Part shown: positions 1 through 5,134 of the stretch, in pieces
Layout of the letters: every line of letters starts with the position of its first letter
Numbering within the stretch: position 1 is the stretch's first letter
Assembly (NCBI GenBank): GCA_026987255.1
Contig: JALSNA010000068.1
Span: forward strand, 1 to 5,134
Reading direction: 5' to 3'
From: Hyphomicrobiales bacterium
GTDB taxonomy: Bacteria > Pseudomonadota > Alphaproteobacteria > Rhizobiales > Aestuariivirgaceae
DNA length: 5,134 nucleotides
Translations under genes and position numbers: made by a program
The notes under the pieces: model-generated
Databases searched by the model: none
What the model was told of the DNA's origin: nothing
Seen by the model: only the letters and a program-made list of their open reading frames with translations

Positions 1-371
1 CCCAGGGCCGGGGCGTGAATGACGCCGATGACGGGGCGGCGGTCCTCCACCAGGGCCAGGGAGACGCACCAGTTCGGATCGTTGTGCAAAAAGCCGTAAG
101 TGCCATCCACCGGATCGAGCACCCAGACGCGGGATTTCTCCAGCCGTGCCTGGTCATCCGCCGTCTCCTCCGACAGCCAGCCATAATCCGGGCGTGCTTT
201 CAGCAGCCACTCGCGCAAGGCGGCATCCACCGCCAGGTCGGCCTCGCTGACCGGCGTATTGTCGGCCTTGCTGCGCCAGGCCGGTTTCTTGCGGAAATAG
301 CCCATGGCGATTTCCCCGGCCTTTCCGGCCGCCTCCATGGCAAGCTGGAAATCGGCGTCATTTCCCGGCAA
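1..371 (-). CDS. CysQ-like / inositol monophosphatase family phosphatase, partial (C-terminus outside window)
   Basis: This is a Mg-dependent, Li-sensitive-type sugar/nucleotide phosphatase of the inositol monophosphatase superfamily. About 123 N-terminal codons are present and the 3' end is cut by the window edge. Visible motifs are a GWLSEET segment (residues 64-70; Glu68 is a likely metal ligand) and WVLDPVDGTYGF (residues 83-94; Asp86 and Asp89 are the metal-binding aspartates of the family DPxDGT motif). An SLALVEDRRPVIGVIHAP strand region follows (104-121). The chosen start is TTG at 371-369. It is the only start codon after an in-frame stop at 377-375, has GGAGGG (385-380) 8 bases upstream, and keeps the expected first helix. 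An ATG at 338-336 would cut that helix and has no ribosome site. The gene overlaps the end of pmbA by 14 bases, which suggests coupled translation. In alphaproteobacteria this neighbour of pmbA is usually annotated as 3'(2'),5'-bisphosphate nucleotidase (PAP recycling). Inositol monophosphatase activity cannot be excluded without the C-terminus. Confidence 0.87.
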   Translation of the reverse strand, partial: MPGNDADFQLAMEAAGKAGEIAMGYFRKKPAWRSKADNTPVSEADLAVDAALREWLLKARPDYGWLSEETADDQARLEKSRVWVLDPVDGTYGFLHNDPNWCVSLALVEDRRPVIGVIHAPAL

Positions 372-1716
372 TGGTCATGCCCTCCACCAGGCTCGTGGGC
401 GCATTGGTTGTTGCGCGCAGGACAAGATCGTCCGCCACCGTCAGATGGGCGAACATCTCCTTCAGGTTGCCCGCTATGGTCACCTCGCTGACCGGATGGG
501 CGATTTGCCCATTTTCGATCCAGAACCCGGATGCGCCGCGCGAATAATCGCCATTGACCATGTTCACCCCCATGCCGATCAGCTCGGTGACGAGAAGGCC
601 CTGCTTGACCTGCCCGATCAGATCGCGGCGCGACAGTTTGCCCGGCGCGATGTGAAAGTTCGTCGCCGATGGCGAGGGCGGGGCGCTCAGCGGACGTGCG
701 GCGCGGCCATTGGCGGGCAGGCCAAGCTGGCGCGCCGCGGCCAGATCGAGCAGCCAGGCGCACAGGCGGCCAGCTTGCACCACATCGAGCCGCTGTGCCG
801 CCAGTCCCTCGCCATCGAAGGGCCTGGAGGCCAGCCCGCGCGGCAGGCGCGGATCGTCGATGACGGAAATCTCCGGGGCAAAGAGGGGCTTGCCCATGCC
901 GTCCTTCAGAAAGGAGGCTCCGCGCGCCACCGCGCGGCCATTGATGGCCGAGGCCAGATGCCCGGCCAATGATCCGGCAATGCGCTGCTCGAAGATCACC
1001 GGCAGGCCCGATGCCGATTGCGGCTTGCGCGGCCCCAGCCTGCGCACGGCGCGCATTCCGGCCTCGCGGCCGACCTCTTCAGGATCGCGCAAATCCGCCA
1101 GATGGAGTTTCGAATCGTATTCGTAATCGCGCTGCATGCCGGTGCCTTCCCCGGCGATGACGGCCGCCGAGACGCCATAGCCGGTGCGCCCATAGCCGCC
1201 GGAAAAGCCGTTGCTGGCGGCCAGGCAGACAAAGGAGCGCGACGCCGATGCGCCCGCGCCGGCCGGCATGGTGACACCCTTTACGGCCAAGGCCGCATCC
1301 TCGCAGGCCAGGGCCATGTCCTCCAGCCGCTTTTCGGAAATGGAAAAATCATCCTGCAAATCCAGACCGGGCCAGTCCCTGGCGAGTTGGCCGGCATCGG
1401 CCAGCCCGGCATAAGGGTCTTGCGGCGCCAGCTTCGCCATCTCCACCGCGCGCCCGGCGGCCGCATCGAAATCCGCATGGGCCGGATCGCCCAGCGAGAC
1501 CAGCGCCTGGCGGCCATCCATGAGCACGCGCAGGCCCAGGGAGGCGCCATCGGAACGCTCCAGGGTCTCCAGCTTGCCAAGGCGCACCGAGACCTCGATG
1601 CTCTCGCCGCCGGAAACCAGCACATCGGCGGCCTGGGCTCCGGCCCTTTTCGCCGCATCAAGGGCGCGGGAGGCCATGTCCTCCATGGCGCGCAAGGTCT
1701 TGTCCGTATCACTCAA
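358..1716 (-). CDS. pmbA: TldD/PmbA family protein, PmbA (TldE) subunit
   Basis: This is the PmbA/TldE partner of the TldD/TldE peptidase. In E. coli the heterodimer removes the microcin B17 leader and degrades unfolded CcdA. The catalytic zinc motif is in TldD, and I see no HExxxH in this protein, as expected for the non-metal-binding subunit. The predicted length is 452 aa, against about 450 for E. coli PmbA. Colinear family blocks include the N-terminal GxxETLERSDGASLGLRV region, a MQRDYEYDSKLHLADL segment, the GLASRPFDGEGL block and the C-terminal signature GDYSRGASGFWIENG with PVSEVTIAGNL (about residues 388-418). The start is uncertain. TTG at 1716-1714 is preferred because AGGGAGG (1733-1727) lies 10 bases upstream. 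TTG at 1740-1738 or 1725-1723 and ATG at 1686-1684 are alternatives. The gene follows ubiA after 38 bases and overlaps the CysQ-like gene. No tldD is present in the window; the partner is normally encoded elsewhere. Confidence 0.93.
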   Translation of the reverse strand: MSDTDKTLRAMEDMASRALDAAKRAGAQAADVLVSGGESIEVSVRLGKLETLERSDGASLGLRVLMDGRQALVSLGDPAHADFDAAAGRAVEMAKLAPQDPYAGLADAGQLARDWPGLDLQDDFSISEKRLEDMALACEDAALAVKGVTMPAGAGASASRSFVCLAASNGFSGGYGRTGYGVSAAVIAGEGTGMQRDYEYDSKLHLADLRDPEEVGREAGMRAVRRLGPRKPQSASGLPVIFEQRIAGSLAGHLASAINGRAVARGASFLKDGMGKPLFAPEISVIDDPRLPRGLASRPFDGEGLAAQRLDVVQAGRLCAWLLDLAAARQLGLPANGRAARPLSAPPSPSATNFHIAPGKLSRRDLIGQVKQGLLVTELIGMGVNMVNGDYSRGASGFWIENGQIAHPVSEVTIAGNLKEMFAHLTVADDLVLRATTNAPTSLVEGMTIAGK

Positions 1717-1754
1717 GGCGCTCAAGCCTCCCTGTTGCAATCATCCGGGTGACA

Positions 1755-2705
1755 TCACACCAGCATGTCGAGCACGATGGCGGCGAAAACGATCAGCCCA
1801 TAGGCCCGGTTGGCGCGAAACAGCTTCAGGCATATCCCGGCATCGTCGATGTCCAATCTGCGCAATTGCCAGATGGCATGGGCCGCCGCCGCTGCCAGGC
1901 CGAGATAAAAGACCGCCCCTGCTCCGGCCAGCCAGCCGGCCAGGGCGAGGCAGGCGATGGAGGCGGCAAAGAACCCGGCCAGCCAGCGCGGCGTGTCGCG
2001 GCCCAGCTTCAGGGCGGTGGACTTCACCCCGGCGAGCAGATCGTCCTCGCGGTCCTGGTGGGCATAGATGGTGTCATAGGCCAAGGTCCAGAAAATCCCC
2101 GCCGCATAGAGCGCCAATGCGGGTGGCTCCACCGTCCCGCGCACCGCCGCCCAGCCGAGAATGGCGCCCCAGTTGAAGGCCAGCCCCAGAAAGGCCTGCG
2201 GCCAGTAGGTGAAGCGTTTCATGTGCGGATAGATGAGCACCAGCCCCAGCGAGGCCACCCCCAGCCAGATGGCGGTGCGGTTGAGCTGCAAGAGCACGAT
2301 CAGCCCGGCAAGCCCCAGGGCCACGAGGAAGGCCACGGCCTGTTTCAGCGTCACCTGGCCCGATGGCAGGGGCCGCGAGCGGGTGCGCGCCACCTTGGCG
2401 TCGATGTCGCGATCGACAATGTCGTTGTAGACGCATCCGGCCCCGCGCATGACCACGGCCCCGGCCCAGAACAGCGCCAGCAGCCGCCAGTCCGGCCATC
2501 TGTGCCCGGAGGCCAGGGCGGCCAGGGCGATGGCCCACCAGCCGGGCAGCAGCAGCAGCCACCAGCCGATGGGGCGCTCCAGCCGCGCCAGCCGCGCATA
2601 GGGGCGCAAGGGCGCGGGCAGGATGCGCTCCGCCCAGTGGCCGGAGACGGCATCGGCCACCCCCGCAGCGGCCGGGGGTGAGGTATCTGTATGCGGATCG
2701 GACAT
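1755..2705 (-). CDS. ubiA: 4-hydroxybenzoate polyprenyltransferase (ubiquinone biosynthesis)
   Basis: This integral inner-membrane enzyme transfers a polyprenyl chain to 4-hydroxybenzoate, the committed prenylation step of ubiquinone synthesis. The 316-aa product has both Asp-rich motifs of the UbiA superfamily. The first is GCVYNDIVDRDIDAKVARTR (residues 90-109), followed by SRPL; it holds the NDxxDxxxD diphosphate/Mg site (Asp95, Asp98, Asp102). The second is AYDTIYAHQDREDD (209-222). Several hydrophobic membrane segments are evident, for example WWLLLLPGWWAIALAALA (48-65), AVAFLVALGLAGLIVLL (123-139) and WLAGFFAASIACLALAGWLA (241-260). The RP of the RLERPIGWWLLLLP segment is also typical. 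The start is ATG at 2705-2703. A longer in-frame form from TTG at 2744 would add 13 residues, MPAHRFRANGARA, that look unlike the family. Only a weak GAG precedes the ATG. This is the first gene of the minus-strand cluster and is divergent from rsmE. Related menaquinone or heme prenyltransferases are less likely given the motif details. Confidence 0.95.
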   Translation of the reverse strand: MSDPHTDTSPPAAAGVADAVSGHWAERILPAPLRPYARLARLERPIGWWLLLLPGWWAIALAALASGHRWPDWRLLALFWAGAVVMRGAGCVYNDIVDRDIDAKVARTRSRPLPSGQVTLKQAVAFLVALGLAGLIVLLQLNRTAIWLGVASLGLVLIYPHMKRFTYWPQAFLGLAFNWGAILGWAAVRGTVEPPALALYAAGIFWTLAYDTIYAHQDREDDLLAGVKSTALKLGRDTPRWLAGFFAASIACLALAGWLAGAGAVFYLGLAAAAAHAIWQLRRLDIDDAGICLKLFRANRAYGLIVFAAIVLDMLV

Positions 2706-2715
2706 TGCTCGTGCA

Positions 2716-2744
2716 CCATTAGCGCGAAAGCGATGAGCTGGCAA
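2716..2744 (-). promoter_or_regulatory. weak candidate promoter for ubiA
   Basis: On the minus strand TTGCCA (2744-2739) matches the sigma-70 -35 consensus at 5 of 6 bases. It is followed after 17 bases by TAATGG (2721-2716), a poor -10 match. Transcription would begin only a few bases before the ubiA ATG at 2705, giving a nearly leaderless mRNA, which fits the weak ribosome site there. Support is spacing and the -35 only; the true promoter may lie further upstream. Confidence 0.22.
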
Positions 2745-2767
2745 TCACCGTTGGGCATCTCCATTAG

Positions 2768-2779
2768 GGTCTGAAGACC
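2768..2779. repeat. 12-base dyad, GGTCT-GA-AGACC
   Basis: A short palindrome with perfect 5-base arms and a 2-base centre lies between the divergent genes ubiA and rsmE, 63 bases upstream of the ubiA ATG. The size and position would suit an operator for a dimeric regulator, but no known consensus is recognised. Its right end overlaps the left arm of the larger dyad starting at 2778. Confidence 0.3.
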
Positions 2780-2846
2780 ATCCCTACCGCCTGCCAACCA
2801 CCCGCAGTGTCCCATGATTGGGAAGGTTGGCAGGGGATGAGGATGG
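2778..2846. repeat. long hyphenated inverted repeat in the ubiA-rsmE intergenic region
   Basis: Two 22-base arms, 2778-2799 and 2825-2846, share one centre at 2812. The outer 6 positions pair perfectly (CCATCC with GGATGG), as do the inner 10 (CCTGCCAACC with GGTTGGCAGG). The 6-base bridge between them has two more Watson-Crick pairs and one G-T wobble. The 25-base loop itself holds a small stem, TCCCA (2810-2814) with TGGGA (2819-2823) around TGAT. As RNA on the plus strand this would fold into a rod-like hairpin, directly followed by the terminator-like hairpin at 2847-2862. As DNA it could be a palindromic intergenic repeat or a large operator. A role is inferred, not shown. Confidence 0.7.
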
Positions 2847-2874
2847 ACGCGCAAGCGTTTTTGGAGACTCCCCG
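2831..2874 (+). repeat. intergenic repeat, copy A (upstream of rsmE)
   Basis: This stretch recurs in inverted orientation at 5134-5091. Over 2831-2862 the two copies match at 28 of 32 ungapped positions, with a 15-base identical core CGCGCAAGCGTTTTT (2848-2862). The four differences are all transitions. After a short variable stretch, AGACTCCC is shared again. The copy ends just before the TTGCAA of the candidate rsmE promoter. Its first bases form part of the right arm of the long dyad. Confidence 0.8.
2847..2862 (+). terminator. terminator-like GCAA-loop hairpin with T5 tract
   Basis: ACGC (2847-2850) pairs with GCGT (2855-2858) around a GCAA loop, a stable GNRA tetraloop in RNA. Five T residues (2858-2862) follow, the first of them part of the stem. 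G-T wobbles could lengthen the stem by two. Four strong pairs is short for an intrinsic terminator, so function is uncertain. It would stop plus-strand transcription just before the rsmE promoter region. The same hairpin, with A-T changed to G-T at the base, is present in the copy at 5118-5103 on the minus strand. Confidence 0.35.
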
Positions 2875-2903
2875 TTGCAAGCGCGCGGCGCAGGGCTTAT
2901 CAC
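2875..2903 (+). promoter_or_regulatory. candidate sigma-70-type promoter for rsmE-gshA
   Basis: TTGCAA (2875-2880) and TATCAC (2898-2903) each match the -35 and -10 consensus at 4 of 6 bases and are separated by 17 bases. Initiation would fall near 2910, about 4 bases before the rsmE ATG at 2914. This gives a nearly leaderless message and would explain the absence of a clear Shine-Dalgarno sequence there. It is the best-spaced match I see in this region, but it is a consensus match only. Confidence 0.35.
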
Positions 2904-2913
2904 TCAGGCCATC

Positions 2914-3669
2914 ATGGACGAGACGATCAATCTCAAGCGCATCCCGCGCCTTTTCCTAAATGCTCCGCTGGCGCAAGGCGCGCGCATCGCGCCGGACAGG
3001 GACAAGTGCCATTACCTGACCCATGTCCTGCGGCTGCGCCCGGGCGATCACGCGCGGGTGTTCAACGCCCGCGACGGCGAATGGCTCTGCGCCATCGAAA
3101 AGGCGGACAGAAAGGCCTGCGCGGTGGTCTGCCTTGAGCCCCTGCCGGCCCTGCCCGCGCCCGCCGACATCGATTACATCTTCGCGCCGCTCAAGCGCGC
3201 CCGGCTCGACTACATGGCCCAGAAGGCCACCGAGATGGGGGTGCGCCGCCTGCGCCCGGTGATCACCGAATTCACCATCGCGCGGCGGGTCAACCTGGCG
3301 CGCCTTGCGGCCAATGCCGTGGAGGCCGCCGAGCAGTGCAACATCGTGCATGTGCCGCAGGTTGTGGAGCCTGCGCCCCTGGAGGATCTGCTGGCGAACT
3401 GGGAAAAGACCGATGCCGGGCGCACCCTCATCTGTTGCGACGAGGCCGCGCCGGTGACAAATCCCGTCACCGCCCTGCAAGGTGCGCCAAGGGGGCCCCT
3501 GGCGGTTCTCATCGGGCCGGAGGGGGGCTTTTCCGATTCCGAGCGGCACATGTTGCGCACACGGGATTTTGTCTTGCCCATCTCGCTGGGGCCGCGCATC
3601 CTGCGCGCCGACACCGCCGCGGTGGCCGCCCTGGCGCTGGTGCAGGCGGTGCTCGGCGACTGGGGCTGA
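2914..3669 (+). CDS. rsmE: 16S rRNA (uracil-1498-N3)-methyltransferase RsmE
   Basis: This SPOUT-class methyltransferase makes m3U1498 in 16S rRNA at the decoding centre, using S-adenosylmethionine. The 251-aa product has the usual family length of about 240-250. An N-terminal PUA-like RNA-binding domain (about residues 10-80) starts with PRLFL and contains HYLTHVLRLRPGD (33-45). The catalytic knot domain (about 85-250) has KATEMGV (104-110), AAEQCN (138-143), the SAM-binding LIGPEGGFSDSE loop (199-210) and the knot motif LGPRILRADTA (225-235), where Asp stands in place of the Glu common in other RsmE proteins. ATG at 2914 is chosen because residues just before PRLF match where homologues begin, although it lacks a clear ribosome site. 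TTG at 2875 has GGAG (2863-2866) 8 bases upstream and would add 13 residues. The gene leads a probable two-gene operon with gshA and diverges from ubiA. Confidence 0.94.
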   Translation: MDETINLKRIPRLFLNAPLAQGARIAPDRDKCHYLTHVLRLRPGDHARVFNARDGEWLCAIEKADRKACAVVCLEPLPALPAPADIDYIFAPLKRARLDYMAQKATEMGVRRLRPVITEFTIARRVNLARLAANAVEAAEQCNIVHVPQVVEPAPLEDLLANWEKTDAGRTLICCDEAAPVTNPVTALQGAPRGPLAVLIGPEGGFSDSERHMLRTRDFVLPISLGPRILRADTAAVAALALVQAVLGDWG

Positions 3670-3699
3670 GCCGCCATCACGACGGAGAACAGAGGGACG

Positions 3700-3708
3700 A
3701 TGCCTTGA
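3700..3708 (+). other. two-codon start-stop ORF (ATG-CCT-TGA) overlapping the gshA start
   Basis: An ATG at 3700 reads ATG CCT TGA and ends within the second gshA codon, so its stop overlaps the gshA TTG start (3705-3707). The same GAGG-type ribosome site (3692-3695) serves both starts, but its spacing favours the TTG (9 bases against 4). It could be a chance ATG, or it could capture initiating ribosomes and tune gshA translation. Confidence 0.4.
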
Positions 3709-5060
3709 AGAAAACCGACATCATCACCAGCAAGGCGCAGATGGTGGAGTTTCTCGCCGCCGGATGCAAGCCGAAGGAGCGCTGGCGCATCGGCACCGAG
3801 CACGAGAAGTTCCCCTTCCTGACCGACAGCCTCAAGCCCGTCCCCTACGAGGGCGAACGCTCCATCCGCGCCCTGCTGGAGGGGCTGAAAGAGCGCCACG
3901 GCTGGGCCCCCATCATGGAAGGGGAGAACATCATCGGCCTGGTGGACGATCATGGCGGCTCCATCACCCTGGAGCCGGGCGGGCAGTTCGAGCTTTCCGG
4001 CGCCGCGGTGAGCGATCTGCACCAGACCTGCGAGGAGGTGCACGATCACTTGAGCCACATTCGCGACATTGGCGACAAGCTCGGCATCGGCTTTCTCGGC
4101 ATGGGCTTTTCCCCCGCCTGGACGCTGGAGGAAACCCCCATCATGCCCAAGGGGCGTTACCGCATCATGCGCGCCTACATGGCCAGGACGGGCAGGCTGG
4201 GGCGCGACATGATGTTCCGCTCGGCCACGGTGCAGGTCAACCTGGATTTCGCCTCCGAGGCCGACATGGTCAGGAAGATGCGCGTCTCCCTGGCCCTGCA
4301 GCCGCTGGCCACCGCCCTGTTCGCCAATTCGCCCTTCACCGAGGGGCGCGCCAATGGCTATCAGTCCTTCCGCTCGGCCATCTGGCTGGACACCGACCCG
4401 GACCGCACCGGCATGCTGCCCTTCGTTTTCGAGGAGGGGTTCGGCTTCGAGCGTTACGTGGACTACGCCCTGGATGTGCCCATGTATTTCGTCTACCGGA
4501 ACGGGCAGTATCTGGATGCCGCCGGCCAGAGTTTTCGCGACTTTCTGGCAGGCCGGCTGCCCGCCCTGCCTGGCGAATTGCCAACCTTGCTGGATTGGGA
4601 GAATCACCTCTCCACCATCTTCCCGGAGGTGCGCCTGAAACAGTTCCTGGAGATGCGCGGGGCCGATGGCGGGCCATGGAAGAGCCTGTGCGCCCTGCCC
4701 GCTTTCTGGACCGGGCTGCTCTACGATTCCTCCTCCCTGGATGCCGCCTGGGATCTGGTCAAGGACTGGAGCGCGGAGCAGCGCTGGCAATTGCGCACCG
4801 ATGTGCCGAAGCTGGCCCTGAAGGCGCAGACCGGCGGGCGGACCTTGCGCGATGTGGCCCGCGAGTGCCTGAAAATCGCCCGCGCCGGGCTCGATGGGCG
4901 CGGCATCATCGGCTGCCGCCAGCGCAGCGAATCGCTGTTCCTGGATGCCCTCGACGAGATCGTGGAGTTCGGCGAAACCCAGTCGGACGTGCTGCTGGGG
5001 CTCTATCGCGGCCGCTGGCGGGGCGATGTCTCCCATGTCTTCCGCGACTTCGCCTATTGA
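3705..5060 (+). CDS. gshA: glutamate-cysteine ligase, plant/alphaproteobacterial type
   Basis: This enzyme joins L-glutamate to L-cysteine with ATP, giving gamma-glutamylcysteine, the rate-limiting step of glutathione synthesis in the cytoplasm. The 451-aa product belongs to the GCS2-type family shared by alphaproteobacteria and plant chloroplasts, not the E. coli type. Nearly invariant blocks are ERWRIGTEHEKF (25-36), SITLEPGGQFELSG (86-99), GFLGMGFSP (129-137), MPKGRY (147-152), TVQVNLDF (175-182), ALFANSPFTEG (204-214), DRTGMLPFVF (233-242), YVDYALDVPMYF (251-262), IFPEVRLK (305-312) and EMRGADGGPW (316-325). The start is TTG at 3705, because GAGG (3692-3695) lies 9 bases upstream and the protein would otherwise have no start near the conserved N-terminus. 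Cys109 and Cys329 sit at the positions of one plant regulatory disulfide; the second plant pair is Ala272 and Ala287 here. It lies 35 bases after rsmE and is probably co-transcribed. Confidence 0.96.
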   Translation: MKKTDIITSKAQMVEFLAAGCKPKERWRIGTEHEKFPFLTDSLKPVPYEGERSIRALLEGLKERHGWAPIMEGENIIGLVDDHGGSITLEPGGQFELSGAAVSDLHQTCEEVHDHLSHIRDIGDKLGIGFLGMGFSPAWTLEETPIMPKGRYRIMRAYMARTGRLGRDMMFRSATVQVNLDFASEADMVRKMRVSLALQPLATALFANSPFTEGRANGYQSFRSAIWLDTDPDRTGMLPFVFEEGFGFERYVDYALDVPMYFVYRNGQYLDAAGQSFRDFLAGRLPALPGELPTLLDWENHLSTIFPEVRLKQFLEMRGADGGPWKSLCALPAFWTGLLYDSSSLDAAWDLVKDWSAEQRWQLRTDVPKLALKAQTGGRTLRDVARECLKIARAGLDGRGIIGCRQRSESLFLDALDEIVEFGETQSDVLLGLYRGRWRGDVSHVFRDFAY

Positions 5061-5090
5061 AGCGGACGCGGCGCGCACCGGCATGTCTTG

Positions 5091-5134
5091 CGGGAGTCTT
5101 TTAAAAACGCTTGCGCGCCCGTTCTCACCCCCTG
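5091..5134 (-). repeat. intergenic repeat, copy B (downstream of gshA, cut by window edge)
   Basis: Read on the minus strand from 5134, this matches copy A (2831-2874) at 28 of 32 ungapped positions and then shares AGACTCCC. The GCAA-loop hairpin and T5 tract are kept (5118-5103), with one base-pair change from A-T to G-T. The bases matching the copy A dyad arm are present at the window edge, so the rest of the element should lie beyond 5134. It begins about 30 bases after the gshA stop and points towards it. No other gene or clear gshA terminator is visible in 5061-5134. Confidence 0.78.

Larger units (their letters stand above)
2778..2862 (+). ncRNA. candidate small structured RNA, or the 3' part of one (speculative)
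   Basis: A long hairpin (2778-2846) followed immediately by a short GC hairpin and five T residues has the layout of a terminated small RNA read on the plus strand. It would end before the candidate rsmE promoter at 2875-2903, so the two would not conflict. A diverged copy of the 3' part occurs elsewhere in the window on the opposite strand, and its changes leave the short hairpin able to form. I found no convincing promoter upstream, and it does not show the conserved loop of SRP RNA. A non-transcribed palindromic repeat is an equally good explanation. Confidence 0.25.

Noticed and set aside
1018..1752. 244-codon plus-strand open frame opposite pmbA
   Set aside because: Antisense to a full-length conserved PmbA; no family motif and no ribosome site that stands out.
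1749..2681. 310-codon plus-strand open frame opposite ubiA
   Set aside because: Low-complexity Gly/Gln/Pro/His-rich translation with no domain; it mirrors the strongly supported ubiA gene.
2351..2854. Minus-strand frame crossing the ubiA start, which could suggest a small upstream gene
   Set aside because: Its part upstream of ubiA has no recognisable domain, and most of it is the shifted frame of ubiA. The region is better explained by non-coding elements.
2745..2862. SRP RNA or 6S RNA gene
   Set aside because: The conserved SRP apical sequence (GGTCCGGAAGGAAGCAGCC type) is absent on both strands, and I cannot recognise a 6S-type central bubble; the element is left unnamed.
3210..5084. Very long open frame (624 codons) on the minus strand opposite gshA and the end of rsmE
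   Set aside because: The opposite strand encodes two unmistakable conserved enzymes. The antisense translation is rich in Gly, Ala, Gln and Pro with no recognisable domain, as expected from GC-rich coding sequence with few stop codons.
5070..5119. GGCGCGCA and TGCGCGCC 8-base inverted repeat as a gshA terminator
   Set aside because: The loop is 34 bases, there is no T tract on the plus strand after it, and the right arm is part of repeat copy B. GC-rich matches of this length are expected by chance.
2831..5134. rsmE-gshA as cargo of a transposon bounded by the inverted copies
   Set aside because: There is no transposase, no target-site duplication visible and base composition looks uniform. 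Both genes are housekeeping and the gene order looks ancestral. The copies are better seen as intergenic repeat or RNA elements.

Overview
The window looks like ordinary chromosome from a GC-rich alphaproteobacterium. Three things point there. The glutamate-cysteine ligase is of the plant/alphaproteobacterial type. The UbiA family member is of the ubiquinone type. The gene pairings (PmbA with a CysQ-like phosphatase, RsmE with GshA) are ones I associate with that class. I cannot name the genus. All five genes are housekeeping genes, and I see no transposase, phage gene, CRISPR array, tRNA or rRNA.

Layout: the left half (1-2705) is a minus-strand cluster read right to left: ubiA (ubiquinone prenylation), then pmbA/tldE (TldD/E peptidase partner), then a CysQ-like inositol-monophosphatase-family phosphatase cut by the window edge. 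The last two genes overlap by 14 bases. The right half (2914-5060) is a plus-strand pair, rsmE (16S rRNA m3U1498 methyltransferase) followed 35 bases later by gshA (first step of glutathione synthesis). The two groups diverge from a 208-base intergenic region, 2706-2913. Coding density is high. Three of the five genes appear to start at TTG behind a Shine-Dalgarno-like sequence.

The most interesting non-coding signal lies in that divergent region. A long hyphenated dyad (2778-2846, 18 Watson-Crick pairs out of 22 arm positions) is followed at once by a short hairpin with a GCAA loop and a T5 tract (2847-2862). This is the layout of a small structured RNA with its own terminator, or of a palindromic intergenic repeat. 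A diverged copy of its 3' part lies in inverted orientation just after gshA (5091-5134) and runs off the window edge. The two copies match at 28 of 32 ungapped positions and all four differences are transitions. I cannot tell from this window whether it is an RNA family, a repeat family or a regulatory element, but it is the one part of the window the five genes do not explain.
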